Shown: positions 37,224 to 47,156, counted from the first letter of the stretch. The stretch is 64,000 nt of DNA from Leptothrix cholodnii SP-6 (GCF_000019785.1 NC_010524.1:4266001-4330000), one strand, 5' to 3'. The notes: generated by a model not told the origin, from the letters alone. Numbers and translations: made by a program.

Positions 37224-38012
37224 TCAGGCCAGGCCAGCGGCGACCCGGTCGCTGGCCAGCCGCAGCAGGCCGTCGAACACCAGCGTGTCGACCACCTCGA
37301 CCGGCAGGGCCATGATCTGCGCCAGCTTGGTGGCCGCGCCGCCCGACATCAGGATGCGCGGTGCCACGCCGCAGCGCTGCTGCAGCTGGCGGTGCATGCG
37401 CTCGATCGCCCCGGCGATGCCGCAGGCGCCGCCGCTCATCAGCGCGTCGCTGGTGTTGGTGGGGAACTCGCACACGTCGCCGGTCGGCACCCGCAGGCCG
37501 GCGGTGCCCATCTCGAGCGCCTTGAGCATCAGGCCGAAGCCCGGCAGGATCAGCCCGCCGATGAAGCAGCCGTCCGGGTCGACCGCGTCGACCGTCACGG
37601 CCGTGCCCACCATCACGACGATCGCCGGCACCGGCCTGGCGCCCGGCCCGGTCTGCTCGAGGATGCGTTCGCGCGCGCCGACCATCGCCACCCAGCGGTC
37701 GCTGCCCAGGCGCGACGGGTGGTCGTAGCCGTTGACGATGCCGCCACCCACCGGCTGCGACACCACCCAGTGCGGCGTCAGGTCCCACAGTTCGAGCTGC
37801 TCTTCGGTGCGGCGGCGCACGGCGTCGCCGGCCACCGCGCAGCCCAGCATGGCCGTCGGGTGAGGCAGCCGGGCCCAGTCCTGTTCGGCCAGCTGTTCGA
37901 TGGTTTCCAGGAAAACCGCGCCGTGGGCCAGCAGCCGTGCGCCCGGCTTGGCGGCATCGTAGAGACCCCATTTGAGACGGGTGTTGCCGATGTCGATGGC
38001 GAGAAAGCTCAT
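37224..38012 (-). CDS. coaX: Type III pantothenate kinase
   Basis: Catalyses the first step of coenzyme A synthesis, phosphorylating pantothenate. The 262-residue protein of the ASKHA fold begins [17 protein letters not shown] (phosphate-binding loop with D7) and carries [20 protein letters not shown], the catalytic [25 protein letters not shown] and the late [11 protein letters not shown]. The ATG at 38012 gives the standard start. Typically coaX follows birA in this order of bacteria; here birA is not upstream within the window. Confidence 0.95.
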   Translation of the reverse strand: MSFLAIDIGNTRLKWGLYDAAKPGARLLAHGAVFLETIEQLAEQDWARLPHPTAMLGCAVAGDAVRRRTEEQLELWDLTPHWVVSQPVGGGIVNGYDHPSRLGSDRWVAMVGARERILEQTGPGARPVPAIVVMVGTAVTVDAVDPDGCFIGGLILPGFGLMLKALEMGTAGLRVPTGDVCEFPTNTSDALMSGGACGIAGAIERMHRQLQQRCGVAPRILMSGGAATKLAQIMALPVEVVDTLVFDGLLRLASDRVAAGLA

Positions 38013-38082
38013 GAGGTCAGATGGGCATGAGCACGGCAGCGCCGTGCGGGCAGCGGTCGACGGGCACACGCGGCCCGACCGG

Positions 38083-38685
38083 TCAGGATGCGAGCAGCGC
38101 CTCGACGCGCGAGATCACCTGGCGCGCCTGCGCCAGGTGCAGCGGCCGAGCCAACCGGGCATGCGCCTCGGGTAGCAGTGCTCGCAACTGGACACGGTTG
38201 CGGGCGCGCCGCACACGCAGCATTGTGACCGCCCCGCTCACCGGCGAGCGCATCAGCAGCGCCTGCAGCAGGACGCTGCGCGCCTGGGCGAACGCGAGGT
38301 CGGTGTCGTCGAGCTGAGCCAGCTGGGTGTTGGAGATGGCCGGACCGAGGCCGACGGTGTCGAGCATCGCGTCGTCGTCATGCTCGTGGACCGATGCGAC
38401 CTCGGGCGTCGACGCGAACGCGGAGGCCGCGGCGGTTGCGGCAAAGGGATCCTGATCGAGCTGGACCGCCGCCGTCATCGGCGCCGCCAGCACGATCAGC
38501 CCCAGGGCCAGCAGCTCGTCCAGATAGGCACGAGGAACGCCGGCCTGCAGGCCGAGCTGCAGGACCTCGTCGACACTGCGCCGGCCATCGACCAGCAGCA
38601 GCAGCGTCCGGTGGCGCTGCGACAACCTGCGCTCGCTGGCGACCAGTTCGGCATGCCCTGCAGCCGTCTTGCACGGAATCCCCAA
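38083..38685 (-). CDS. Hypothetical protein with LVDGRRS motif
   Basis: An unknown protein. I prefer the TTG at 38685 as start (200 residues) because AGGGG lies 5 bp upstream and the product then opens [20 protein letters not shown], as expected for the family; an ATG at 38757 would give 224 residues. The segment [25 protein letters not shown] resembles a domain seen in many Burkholderiales proteins of unknown function. An acidic patch HEHDDDAM is in the middle. It is 70 bp upstream of coaX on the same strand and downstream of the transporter genes, with no evident functional link. Confidence 0.65.
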   Translation of the reverse strand: MGIPCKTAAGHAELVASERRLSQRHRTLLLLVDGRRSVDEVLQLGLQAGVPRAYLDELLALGLIVLAAPMTAAVQLDQDPFAATAAASAFASTPEVASVHEHDDDAMLDTVGLGPAISNTQLAQLDDTDLAFAQARSVLLQALLMRSPVSGAVTMLRVRRARNRVQLRALLPEAHARLARPLHLAQARQVISRVEALLAS

Positions 38686-38830
38686 AGCGTCCCCTCTTGA
38701 TGTTCGCTGGGCGGATCGTGCTGCGCGGATCCGCTTTGCGGCGGATTCTGCGCTCATTTTTCACACTTGCACCGGTGGTGGCAAGGGTCGACGCCCGCCT
38801 GCCGCCAGCGCGGCGGGCGAGCCGGCGGAC

Positions 38831-39667
38831 TCAGGCCGCCTCGCGCTCGACGTGCGCCTGCTTGTGATACAGGAACTCGAGCACGGCCTCCCGGCAGTGC
38901 AGGTAGTCGGCGTCGTGCGCCATCTCGAGGCGCGCGCGCGCGGCCTCGCGCAGCGGCGCCAGCGGCACCTTCAGCACCTCGCCGATGGTGGCGGCCGGGC
39001 CGTTGGTCAGCATCACGATGCGGTCGGACAGCAGCACGGCCTCGTCGACGTCGTGCGTGACCATCATCACCGTCGAACCGGTGGCGGCGACGATCTTCAT
39101 CAGCTCGTCCTGCAGCTTGGCGCGCGTCAGCGCATCAAGTGCGCCGAAGGGCTCGTCCATCAGCAGCATCTTCGGCTCCATCGCCAGCGCCCGGGCGATG
39201 CCCACGCGCTGCTTCATGCCCCCGGAGATCTCGCCCGGACGCTTCTCGCTGGCGTGATCGAGGCCGACCAGCTTGAGCGCCGCCATCGCGCGCTCCTTGA
39301 GCTGGGCCTTCTTCTCGGTGGCGCCGAACACCCGCTCGACGGCCAGGTGCACGTTTTCGAGGCAGCTCATCCACGGCAGCAGCGAGTGGTTCTGGAACAC
39401 CACCGCGCGGTCCGGGCCGGGGCCACGCAGTTCGCGGTCCTCGAGCAGCATCACGCCGCTGGTGGGCGTGGTCAGGCCGGCCACCAGGTTCAGCAGGGTC
39501 GACTTGCCGCAGCCCGAGTGGCCGATCAGCGAGATGAACTCGCCGCGCGCCACGTTGAGGTGGATGTCGCGCAGTGCCACGAACGGGCCCGACTTGGTCG
39601 GGAAGGTCATGCCGACGTTTTCGATGCGCAGCAGCGTGCTGGTGCGTGAATCTGTTGTTTGGGTCAT
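38831..39667 (-). CDS. Nitrate/nitrite-type ABC transporter ATP-binding protein
   Basis: The ATPase of an NrtABCD/SsuABC-type importer. The 278-residue protein has Walker A HSGCGKST (GHSGCGKSTLLNLVAGL), Q-loop FQNHSLLPWMS, signature EISGGMKQRVGIARALA, Walker [16 protein letters not shown] and the H-loop VTHDVDEAVLLSDRIVM. The PWMSCLENV stretch is typical of the NrtD/NrtC branch. It is the last gene of the operon nrtA-B-C on the minus strand. Substrate (nitrate, nitrite or cyanate) is inferred from the binding protein. Confidence 0.9.
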   Translation of the reverse strand: MTQTTDSRTSTLLRIENVGMTFPTKSGPFVALRDIHLNVARGEFISLIGHSGCGKSTLLNLVAGLTTPTSGVMLLEDRELRGPGPDRAVVFQNHSLLPWMSCLENVHLAVERVFGATEKKAQLKERAMAALKLVGLDHASEKRPGEISGGMKQRVGIARALAMEPKMLLMDEPFGALDALTRAKLQDELMKIVAATGSTVMMVTHDVDEAVLLSDRIVMLTNGPAATIGEVLKVPLAPLREAARARLEMAHDADYLHCREAVLEFLYHKQAHVEREAA

Positions 39668-39682
39668 CGCTTGCTCCGGGGC

Positions 39683-40678
39683 TCAGGCGTATTCGAAACG
39701 GCGGGCGATGGCCATCAGCAGCGCTTCGAGCGCCAGACCGACTCCACCGATCACGAAGATGGCGATCAGGATGTGCGCCACGTTGAGGTTGTTCCACTCG
39801 TCCCACAGCCAGAAGCCGATGCCCTGCCCGCCGGTCAGCATCTCGGCGGCCACGATCACCAGCCAGGCGGTTCCCACGGCCAGCCGCACGCCGGTCAGCA
39901 TGTAGGGCAGCACGGCGGGGAACAGGATCTTGCGCATCACCGTCCACTCGGACAGCTCGAGCACCCGCGCGACGTTGAGGTAGTCCTGCGGCACCTGGCG
40001 CACGCCGACCGCGGTGTTGATCACCATCGGCCAGATCGAGCAGATGAAGATGGTCCAGATCGCCGCCGGGTTGGCGGCCTGGAACACCATCAGGCCGATC
40101 GGCAGCCAGGCCAGCGGCGACACCGGGCGCAGCAGGCTGATGAGCGGGTCGAGCATCTGGTTGAGGAAATTGAAGCGCCCGATCATGAAACCGAGCGGGA
40201 TGCCCACCAGCGCCGCCAGACCGAAGCCCATGGCCACGCGCTGCAGCGACGACAGCACGTTCCAGCCGATGCCCTGGTCGTTCGGGCCGTTGCTGTAGAA
40301 CGGATCGGAGAACAGCTTGACCGCCGCCTCCCAGACCGGCGCCGGGCCGGGCAGCTGCTTGTCACCGGCGAGCGAAACCGCCTGCCACAACAGCAGGAAC
40401 AACGCGAAGCCGACCGCCGGTGCCAGCACCTTGGCCAGCGCACGGCGGCGCTGCGCGCGCGCCAGCGCGGCGCCCTGTTCGCGCAGCACGACGTCGGCGG
40501 TCGAGCTCGAGGTGGCAGCCCGCGCCGCGGCCGCAGCCCCGGCCAGGGCGGCCGCGGCCGGGTGGGCCACCACCTCGCTCGCGGCGGCCGACGCCTGGCG
40601 GGGCGCCGTACCGGCCGGCAGGTTCGCCGGTCCTGCTGTCGGGGCCATCGCCGACAGGCTCAGTGTGGATGCGTTCAT
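39683..40678 (-). CDS. Nitrate/nitrite-type ABC transporter permease
   Basis: The inner-membrane permease of the same importer. The 331-residue protein has about six helices in residues 95-325 and the ATPase-contact loop around YLNVARVLELSEWTVMRKILFPAVLPYMLTGVRL. The first 85 residues are an Ala/Pro/Ser-rich extension (AAAALAGAAAAARAATSSS) not found in most homologues and predicted to be disordered in the cytoplasm. It ends 15 bp before the ATPase gene. An inner start is possible but no strong candidate with a ribosome-binding site stands out. Confidence 0.88.
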   Translation of the reverse strand: MNASTLSLSAMAPTAGPANLPAGTAPRQASAAASEVVAHPAAAALAGAAAAARAATSSSTADVVLREQGAALARAQRRRALAKVLAPAVGFALFLLLWQAVSLAGDKQLPGPAPVWEAAVKLFSDPFYSNGPNDQGIGWNVLSSLQRVAMGFGLAALVGIPLGFMIGRFNFLNQMLDPLISLLRPVSPLAWLPIGLMVFQAANPAAIWTIFICSIWPMVINTAVGVRQVPQDYLNVARVLELSEWTVMRKILFPAVLPYMLTGVRLAVGTAWLVIVAAEMLTGGQGIGFWLWDEWNNLNVAHILIAIFVIGGVGLALEALLMAIARRFEYA

Positions 40679-40698
40679 GGAATGAACCTTTCAGGCCC

Positions 40699-41952
40699 TC
40701 AGGCCACCTTGATCTTGAAACCCGCGGCGTACTTGGCCGGATCCTTGCCGTCCCAGACCACGCCGTCGATCAGCTTGCTGCTGCGCATGTCGCTCTTGGG
40801 CAGGTTGACCTTGACCTGCGCAGCCGCCTGCTTGTAGATCTCGGTCTTGTTGATCGCGCGGGCCACGCCGAGGTAGTCGACGTCGGCCTTGAGCAGGCCC
40901 CAGCGCTTGTGCTGGGTCAGGAACCAGGCGCCGTCGGACACGTACGGATAGTTGACCGCGCCGTCGTTGAAGAACTTCATGTGGTTCGGGTCGTCCCAGG
41001 TCTTGCCCATGCCGTTCTGGTAGCGGCCCAGGATGCGCTGGTTGATGGCGTCGACCGAGGTGTTGATGTACGACTTCTCGGCCACCGTCTCGGCCATCTT
41101 CATCTTGTTCTGCAGGCCGGTGTCGATCCAGCGGCTGGCCTCGAGGATGGCCATCACCATCGCGCGGGCGGTGTTCGGGTTCTTGGTGACGAAGTCGTTG
41201 GTCGCGCCCAGCACCTTTTCGGGGTGGTCGCGCCAGATGTCCTGCGTGGTGACCGCGGTCACGCCGATGCCGTCCATGATGGCGCGGTGGTTCCAGGGCT
41301 CGCCGACGCAGAAGCCGTCCATGTTGCCCACGCGCATGTTGGCCACCATCTGCGGCGGCGGCACCACGATGACCTTGGCGTCGGTCATCGGGTTGATGCC
41401 GTTGGCCGCCATCCAGTAGTACAGCCACATCGCGTGGGTGCCGGTCGGGAAGGTCTGCGCGAAGGTGTATTCGCGCGGCTCGGCCTTCATCAGCTTGGCC
41501 AGCCCGGCGCCGTCGACCGCACCCTTGTCGGCCAGCTTCTTCGACAGCGTGATCGCCTGGCCGTTGTTGTTGAGCGTCATCAGCACGGCCATGTCCTTCT
41601 TGGGGCCGCTGATGCCCAGATGCACGCCGTAGACCAGGCCGTAGAGCACGTGCGCGGCGTCGAGCTCGCCGTTGACCAGCTTGTCGCGCACGGCGGCCCA
41701 GGAAGCTTCCTTGCTCGCGATGATCTTGATGCCGTACTTCTCGTCGAACTTCAGCACCGAGGCCATCACCACCGAGGCGCAGTCGGTCAGCGGGATGAAG
41801 CCGATGCGCACCTCCTTCTTCTCGGGCGCATCGGAGCCGGCCGCCCACGCGCCGCCGGGCACGGCCAGCGCGCCGGACACGGCGGCAGCACGTTGAAGAA
41901 AATCGCGTCGCGGCAGGTTCACGGGCGTCACCGGGTCTTGGGGCATGGTCAT
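40699..41952 (-). CDS. nrtA: Nitrate/nitrite-type ABC transporter substrate-binding protein (Tat-exported)
   Basis: The periplasmic receptor of the importer. The 417-residue precursor opens with a twin-arginine signal, LPRRDFLQRAAAVSGALAV (R15, R16), so it is exported folded. The mature part shows NrtA/NasF-like features: VRIGFIPLTDCASVVMA, YTFAQTFPTGTHAMWLYYW, FCVGEPWNHRAI and the C-terminal KLIDGVVWDGKDPAKYAAGF. ATG 41952 and ATG 41946 are both possible starts. A strong intrinsic terminator lies in the leader just upstream (41973-42043), so expression probably depends on antitermination. Confidence 0.9.
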   Translation of the reverse strand: MTMPQDPVTPVNLPRRDFLQRAAAVSGALAVPGGAWAAGSDAPEKKEVRIGFIPLTDCASVVMASVLKFDEKYGIKIIASKEASWAAVRDKLVNGELDAAHVLYGLVYGVHLGISGPKKDMAVLMTLNNNGQAITLSKKLADKGAVDGAGLAKLMKAEPREYTFAQTFPTGTHAMWLYYWMAANGINPMTDAKVIVVPPPQMVANMRVGNMDGFCVGEPWNHRAIMDGIGVTAVTTQDIWRDHPEKVLGATNDFVTKNPNTARAMVMAILEASRWIDTGLQNKMKMAETVAEKSYINTSVDAINQRILGRYQNGMGKTWDDPNHMKFFNDGAVNYPYVSDGAWFLTQHKRWGLLKADVDYLGVARAINKTEIYKQAAAQVKVNLPKSDMRSSKLIDGVVWDGKDPAKYAAGFKIKVA

Positions 41953-41972
41953 CGCGTCACTTTCGAAAAAAC

Positions 41973-42043
41973 AAAAAAAGACGGCGTCTCGATCGTTGTC
42001 CGACAACAGGCGAGGGCCTGGCTTGTCGGGACGATCGGACGCC
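41973..42043 (-). terminator. Leader terminator (probable attenuator) upstream of nrtA
   Basis: On the minus strand the 5' arm GGCGTC-CGATCGT-CCGACA pairs with TGTCGG-ACGATCG-GACGCC (small bulges), giving a stem of about 19 bp ending at 41983, followed by GTCTTTTTTTG. It ends 20 bp before the nrtA start, so it would terminate its own operon's transcript. This is the arrangement of nitrate-assimilation leaders controlled by ANTAR antiterminators such as NasR or NasT; the regulator is not in the window. Confidence 0.85.
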
Positions 42044-42305
42044 GTTGTCCAAAATGTCCCACCTAGTGAGGCCACTGCGATGCAGCCTCGCAGAAGGTTT
42101 AGCAGGACGCGTGCCAGCCCATGCGGCAGCCGGATCCACACAGGGAGAACCGCGTGCACGCACCCCGCAATCGCACCGCCGAACCTCGCGCCCGGCCATC
42201 GATGCGCGCGGATTGCGTGCGAGGCCCGACCGACCCGCACCATGGGCGTGCAAAACACCCGTGATAACCCTGATCTGGTGCCGAGACCCCTGGGAAAGGC
42301 CTGTA

Positions 42306-42325
42306 TGACGTTTACGTAAACGTCA
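42306..42325. promoter_or_regulatory. Perfect 20-bp palindromic operator upstream of icmF
   Basis: TGACGTTTACGTAAACGTCA is a perfect inverted repeat. It overlaps the -35/spacer of a candidate promoter (TGACGT at 42306-42311, TAGAAT at 42329-42334, 17-bp spacing). Such a placement suits a MerR-family dimer; the sequence resembles sites reported for MerR-type regulators of branched-chain amino acid catabolism (LiuR). The protein that binds it is not in the window. Confidence 0.75.
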
Positions 42326-42381
42326 ATCTAGAATCAGTTTGACGCCTTAATCTGCCCGCCAGACCCGAACGGAGACACCGC

Positions 42382-45300
42382 ATGACCCAGCTCAGCGCCG
42401 ACTACCAGGCCCTCGCCAACTACCGCCCGCAGCACAAGGTGCGTTTCGTCACCGCCGCCAGCCTGTTCGACGGCCACGACGCGGCCATCAACATCATGCG
42501 GCGCATCCTGCAGGGCATGGGTGCCGAGGTGATCCACCTCGGCCACAACCGCTCGGTCGACGAGGTGGTGACCGCGGCGCTGCAGGAAGACGTGCAGGGC
42601 ATCGCGGTCAGCTCCTATCAAGGTGGCCACACCGAATACTTCAAGTACATGGTCGAGCTGCTCAAGGCACGTGGCGGCGAGCACATCCAGGTCTTCGGCG
42701 GCGGCGGCGGCGTGATCGTGCCCAGCGAGATCAAGGACCTGGCGGATCACGGCGTGCGCATCTTCAGCCCCGAGGACGGCCAGCGCATGGGCCTGGCCGG
42801 CATGATCGGCGAGATGGTGATGCGCTGCGACCGCGACCTGTCGTCGTTTGCGCCCGGCGAACTGGCCGCGCTGCAAGGCCACGGCGAAGCGGCCTGGCGC
42901 GCGCTAGCGCAACTGATCACCGCACTCGAAAACGGCAAGGCCGACGCCTCGCTGGTGGCCACGTTGCACGACGCTGCCAAAGGCTGCCCCACCCCCGTGC
43001 TCGGCATCACCGGCACGGGCGGCGCCGGCAAGTCGAGCCTGACCGACGAGCTGATCCGCCGCATCCGCCTGGATCAGGACGACAGCCTGCGCATCGCCGT
43101 CATCAGCATCGACCCGTCACGCCGCAAGAGCGGCGGCGCGCTGCTCGGCGACCGCATCCGCATGAACGCCACGGGCCCGTGGCAACAGGGCCCGCGCGTC
43201 TACGTGCGCTCGCTCGCCACGCGCGACACCGGCTCGGAAGTCAGCGCCGCGCTGCCCGACGTGCTGGCCGCGGCCAAGGTCGCCGGCTTCGACCTGATCA
43301 TTGTGGAAACCTCCGGCATCGGCCAGGGCGACGCGGCGATCGTGCCGCTGGTCGACGTGCCGATGTACGTGATGACACCCGAGTTCGGCGCCGCCAGCCA
43401 ACTCGAGAAGATCGACATGCTCGACTTCGCCGAGTTCGTCGCGATCAACAAGTTCGACCGCAAGGGTGCGGCCGATGCGCTGCGCGACGTCGCCAAGCAG
43501 GTGCAGCGCAACCGCGGCGATTTCAGCGTGATGCCCGACGCGATGCCGGTGTTCGGCACCATGGCCAGCCGCTTCAACGACGACGGCGTGACCGCGCTGT
43601 ATCAGGCGCTGAAGGTGCGCCTGGCCGCCCTCGGCCTGCCGCTCAAGGACGGCCGGTTGCCGCTCGTCAGCACCCGCCACAGCACGCACCAGACGCCGGT
43701 GGTGCCGGGCGCGCGGGTGCGTTATCTGGCCGAGATCGCCGACAGCGTGCGCGGCTACAAGGCCCGCGCGCGCAAGCAGGCCCGCATCGCCCGCGAGATC
43801 CAGCAGCTGCGCGAGAGCGCACGCATGTTGAAGGAATCGATCCCCGAAAAACACCGCGCCTGCGACGCGCTCGAAGAACAGGCCGTGCTGCGCGAGGCCC
43901 AGCTCGACCCGGCCGCCCGCAAGCTGCTCGCCATGTGGCCAGACATGCAGAAGGCCTACGCCGGCGACCACTACGTCGTGAAGATCCGCGACAAGGAACT
44001 GCGCACCGCGCTGACGCACACCACGCTCAGCGGCAACAAGATCCGCAAGGTCGCGCTGCCCAAGTACGAGGACCACGGCGAGATCCTGCAGTGGTTGATG
44101 CTCGACAACGTGCCGGGCAGCTTCCCCTACTCCGCCGGCACCTTCGCGTTCAAGCGCGAGGGCGAGGATCCGACCCGCATGTTCGCCGGCGAAGGAGACG
44201 CCTTCCGCACCAATCGCCGCTTCAAGCTCGTCAGCGAAGGCATGCCGGCCAAGCGCCTGTCGACCGCCTTCGACTCGGTCACGCTCTACGGCAACGATCC
44301 CGATCCGCGCCCGGACATCTACGGCAAGGTCGGCAACTCGGGTGTCAGCATCGCCACGCTCGACGACCTGAAGGTGCTGTACGACGGCTTCGACCTGTGC
44401 TCGCCGACCACCAGCGTCAGCATGACGATCAACGGCCCGGCGCCGTCGATCCTGGCGATGTTCATGAACACCGCGATCGACCAGCAGCTCGGCAAATTCA
44501 AGACCGACAACGGCCGTGAACCGACCGACACAGAAGCCGCCAAGATCCGCGAATGGGTGCTCGCCAACGTGCGCGGCACGGTGCAGGCCGACATATTGAA
44601 GGAAGACCAGGGCCAGAACACCTGCATCTTCTCGACCGAGTTTTCACTCAAGGTGATGGGCGACATCGCCGAGTATTTCGTGCACCACGACGTGCGCAAT
44701 TTCTACTCGGTGTCGATCTCGGGTTATCACATCGCCGAAGCAGGCGCGAATCCGATCTCGCAACTGGCGTTCACGCTGTCGAACGGCTTCACCTTCGTCG
44801 AAGCCTATCTGGCGCGTGGCATGCACATCGATGATTTCGCGCCGAATCTGAGTTTCTTCTTCAGCAACGGCATGGACCCCGAATACACCGTGCTGGGTCG
44901 CGTTGCGCGGCGCATCTGGGCGGTGGCGATGCGCGACAAGTACGGCGCCAACGAACGCAGCCAGAAACTCAAATATCACATCCAGACCTCGGGCCGCAGC
45001 CTGCACGCGCAGGAGATCCAGTTCAACGACATCCGCACCACGCTGCAGGCGCTGATCGCGATCTACGACAACTGCAACTCGCTGCACACCAACGCCTTCG
45101 ACGAGGCGATCACGACGCCGACCGAAGAATCGGTGCGCCGCGCGATGGCGATTCAATTGATCATCAACCGCGAATGGGGCCTGGCGAAAAACGAGAACCC
45201 GAACCAGGGCGCCTTCATCATCGACGAGCTGACCGAGCTGGTCGAAGAAATGGTGCTGCAGGAATTCGAGAAGATCGCCGACCGCGGCGGCGTACTGGGT

Positions 45301-45672
45301 GCGATGGAAACCGGCTACCAGCGCAGCAAGATCCAGGAAGAGTCGATGCATTACGAGATGCAGAAACACACCGGCGAATACCCGATCATCGGCGTCAACA
45401 CCTTCCGCAATCCGCACGGCGACGAATTGAACGGGCCGCTCGAACTGGCGCGTTCGACCGACGAGGAAAAGCAGTCGCAGTTGCAGCGGCTGGCCGATTT
45501 CCATGCCCGCCACGCCGCTGAGGCGCCGGCGATGCTCGATCGCCTCAAGCAGGCAGTGATCGCCAACACCAACGTGTTCGAGGTGCTGATGGACGCGGTG
45601 CGGTGCTGCTCGCTGGGGCAGATCACGAATGCGTTGTTCGAGGTGGGCGGGCAGTATCGGCGCAGCATGTGA
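42382..45672 (+). CDS. icmF: Fused isobutyryl-CoA mutase IcmF
   Basis: An adenosylcobalamin-dependent mutase that interconverts isobutyryl-CoA and n-butyryl-CoA, fused to its own GTPase chaperone. The 1096 residues contain an N-terminal B12-binding domain with DGHD (cobalt ligand H32) and [12 protein letters not shown], a MeaB-like G-protein domain with P-loop [13 protein letters not shown] (about 208-220), a linker, and the large mutase domain (about 560-1096) with [35 protein letters not shown] and the substrate-binding [23 protein letters not shown] lies 6 bp before the ATG. The neighbouring palindrome fits control with branched-chain amino acid degradation. Confidence 0.95.
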   Translation: MTQLSADYQALANYRPQHKVRFVTAASLFDGHDAAINIMRRILQGMGAEVIHLGHNRSVDEVVTAALQEDVQGIAVSSYQGGHTEYFKYMVELLKARGGEHIQVFGGGGGVIVPSEIKDLADHGVRIFSPEDGQRMGLAGMIGEMVMRCDRDLSSFAPGELAALQGHGEAAWRALAQLITALENGKADASLVATLHDAAKGCPTPVLGITGTGGAGKSSLTDELIRRIRLDQDDSLRIAVISIDPSRRKSGGALLGDRIRMNATGPWQQGPRVYVRSLATRDTGSEVSAALPDVLAAAKVAGFDLIIVETSGIGQGDAAIVPLVDVPMYVMTPEFGAASQLEKIDMLDFAEFVAINKFDRKGAADALRDVAKQVQRNRGDFSVMPDAMPVFGTMASRFNDDGVTALYQALKVRLAALGLPLKDGRLPLVSTRHSTHQTPVVPGARVRYLAEIADSVRGYKARARKQARIAREIQQLRESARMLKESIPEKHRACDALEEQAVLREAQLDPAARKLLAMWPDMQKAYAGDHYVVKIRDKELRTALTHTTLSGNKIRKVALPKYEDHGEILQWLMLDNVPGSFPYSAGTFAFKREGEDPTRMFAGEGDAFRTNRRFKLVSEGMPAKRLSTAFDSVTLYGNDPDPRPDIYGKVGNSGVSIATLDDLKVLYDGFDLCSPTTSVSMTINGPAPSILAMFMNTAIDQQLGKFKTDNGREPTDTEAAKIREWVLANVRGTVQADILKEDQGQNTCIFSTEFSLKVMGDIAEYFVHHDVRNFYSVSISGYHIAEAGANPISQLAFTLSNGFTFVEAYLARGMHIDDFAPNLSFFFSNGMDPEYTVLGRVARRIWAVAMRDKYGANERSQKLKYHIQTSGRSLHAQEIQFNDIRTTLQALIAIYDNCNSLHTNAFDEAITTPTEESVRRAMAIQLIINREWGLAKNENPNQGAFIIDELTELVEEMVLQEFEKIADRGGVLGAMETGYQRSKIQEESMHYEMQKHTGEYPIIGVNTFRNPHGDELNGPLELARSTDEEKQSQLQRLADFHARHAAEAPAMLDRLKQAVIANTNVFEVLMDAVRCCSLGQITNALFEVGGQYRRSM

Positions 45673-45699
45673 GCCACGGCTGCCCGCCGCAATGAAACG

Positions 45700-46662
45700 T
45701 CAAGGCTGGCTGCCGCCGTTCGAATAGTTGACCGGCACGAACACATACGCACCGCCCTCGGCCGCGCGCAGCCGGCCCAGGCCCGGGAAGGCGACGTGCG
45801 TGGCGCCGACCCAGTAGCCCTTCTCGGCCGCTTCGGCGTAGGCCTTCAGGCGCTGTTCGGCGGCGGACTTGGCGTCCACGTCGAAGGCGATGGTGATGGT
45901 CGGCGACATGAACTGCACCGCCGCGGCGTGCATCACGTCGCCCCACAGCACCAGCTTCTCGCCCTTGCTCTCGACCACGTAGAAGTTGTGGCCGGGGGTG
46001 TGGCCGACGCTGGCCTGCGAGCGCACGCCGGGCACCAGTTCGGTGTTCGCCTCGAAGGGCTTGAACTTGCCGGCCTTGACGTAAGGGTTCATCGACGCCA
46101 TCGCGCCCTGGAAGAAGCCCTTGTTCTCGGGCGCCGCGGCGTCGAGGTTGGCCTGGCTGAGCCAGAAGTCGGCGTCGCGCTTGTCGGCGCGGATCACGGC
46201 GTTGGGGAACACGCGCTGCTCGCTCTGGCCCAGGCCGCCGACGTGGTCGGCGTGCAGGTGGGTGATGTAGATCTCGTCGACCTGCTCGGGCTGGTAGCCC
46301 GAGGCCTTGAGCGTGGCGACCAGCTTGCCCAGCGTCGGGCCGAACAGGCTGCCGGCGCCGGCGTCGATCAGCACCAGCTTGGCGCCGGTGTTGACCAGGA
46401 AGGCGTTGACCGAGGTCTCGACCGGATCCTTCAGGAAGCTGCGCGCCAGCGCACGCTCGGTGGCCTCGGGCGTGGTGGCGGTCAGCAGCTTGGTGATCGG
46501 CAGCCCGACGGTGCCGTCGTTGATCACGGTGACCTCGAAATCGCCCAGCATCATGCGGTAGTAACCCGGCGCCTGGGTCTTGGCCAGCGGTGCGGCGGCG
46601 TGCGCCTGGCTCAACAGGCCGAGGCCGAGCAGGGTTGCGGCGAGTGCGGTGCGGATCTTCAT
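45700..46662 (-). CDS. Secreted metallo-beta-lactamase-fold hydrolase
   Basis: A 320-residue MBL-fold protein with a Sec signal peptide (about 1-22, cleavage near AHAAA). Zinc ligands are in THLHADHVGGL (H135, H137, D139, H140), SVGHTPGHNF and VLWGDVMHAAA. The pattern is shared with exported MBL hydrolases related to lactonases (AttM/MomL-like); the substrate is not evident. It is convergent with icmF, with 27 bp between the ends, and probably monocistronic. GGAG 8-10 bp upstream (46671-46674) supports the start at 46662. Confidence 0.88.
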   Translation of the reverse strand: MKIRTALAATLLGLGLLSQAHAAAPLAKTQAPGYYRMMLGDFEVTVINDGTVGLPITKLLTATTPEATERALARSFLKDPVETSVNAFLVNTGAKLVLIDAGAGSLFGPTLGKLVATLKASGYQPEQVDEIYITHLHADHVGGLGQSEQRVFPNAVIRADKRDADFWLSQANLDAAAPENKGFFQGAMASMNPYVKAGKFKPFEANTELVPGVRSQASVGHTPGHNFYVVESKGEKLVLWGDVMHAAAVQFMSPTITIAFDVDAKSAAEQRLKAYAEAAEKGYWVGATHVAFPGLGRLRAAEGGAYVFVPVNYSNGGSQP

Positions 46663-46877
46663 GGGGGCTCCTCCGGAAGGGGTTCAGGTGACGGACGACG
46701 TGAACAGCGCCGCAGCATACGGCCGCAGCGCCGATCGCGCAGCGGTCGAGGCGATGTGCGCTTGTCGAGCGCGGGCGCCGCGGCGTTCAGACATCTCCGG
46801 CCCGGCCCGGCCGAGTTGTGGCCTAATCCATGCCTTCGAAAATCCGCCGTCCCTCTACCCGTTCACCGGAGCCATCC

Positions 46878-47045
46878 ATGGGCAACAAGATCGTTACCGA
46901 AGCCGACCGCAAGGCCACCCCCCGTCCCCCCGCACCGAAGGGCGTGACCTTCACCGTCGGCCGCGGCCAGAAGTGCAGCCTCGAGCGTGGTTCGCACACC
47001 CGCAGCAAGAAGAACCCCGGCAAGCGCCCCAGCAAGGGTGGCTGA
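46878..47045 (+). CDS. Small, highly basic hypothetical protein
   Basis: A 55-residue protein with many Lys/Arg and Pro (GSHTRSKKNPGKRPSKGG at the end) and one cysteine. GGAG lies 6 bp before the ATG at 46878. A strong hairpin follows at 47090-47113, as expected of a genuine small transcription unit. No family is recognised. The high net positive charge suggests nucleic-acid or ribosome binding, but nothing more can be said. Codon usage matches its neighbours. Confidence 0.6.
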   Translation: MGNKIVTEADRKATPRPPAPKGVTFTVGRGQKCSLERGSHTRSKKNPGKRPSKGG

Positions 47046-47089
47046 ATCCGGACACAGGCGGTCCTCGCGGACGGCCTGTGACGGGATCC

Positions 47090-47113
47090 CGAGACGGCCT
47101 CCTGGCCGTCTCG
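47090..47113 (+). terminator. Stem-loop after the small basic gene
   Basis: CGAGACGGCC (47090-47099) and GGCCGTCTCG (47104-47113) form a perfect 10-bp stem with a TCCT loop. The T-run that follows is short (TCGTTTG), so termination may be partial before the FAD gene at 47157. Confidence 0.65.
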
Positions 47114-47156
47114 TCGTTTGTGCATCTCCTTTGTCATCGACTGCCAGGCTCCGCCC

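Larger units (their letters stand above)
41953..42381. promoter_or_regulatory. Divergent regulatory region between nrtA and icmF
   Basis: This 429-bp gap has no gene. On the nrtA side it holds the leader terminator (41973-42043) and an upstream stem CTGCGA/TCGCAG (42073-42091) within an apparently long 5' leader. On the icmF side it holds the perfect palindrome at 42306-42325 and a -10-like TAGAAT (42329-42334). The middle (about 42100-42290) shows nothing I can name. Confidence 0.6.

Noticed and set aside
35809..37971. A 720-codon minus-strand frame over hslU and coaX
   Set aside because: It runs against hslU and is out of frame with coaX, with low-complexity Arg/Gly/Ala composition. It is a shadow of the real genes.
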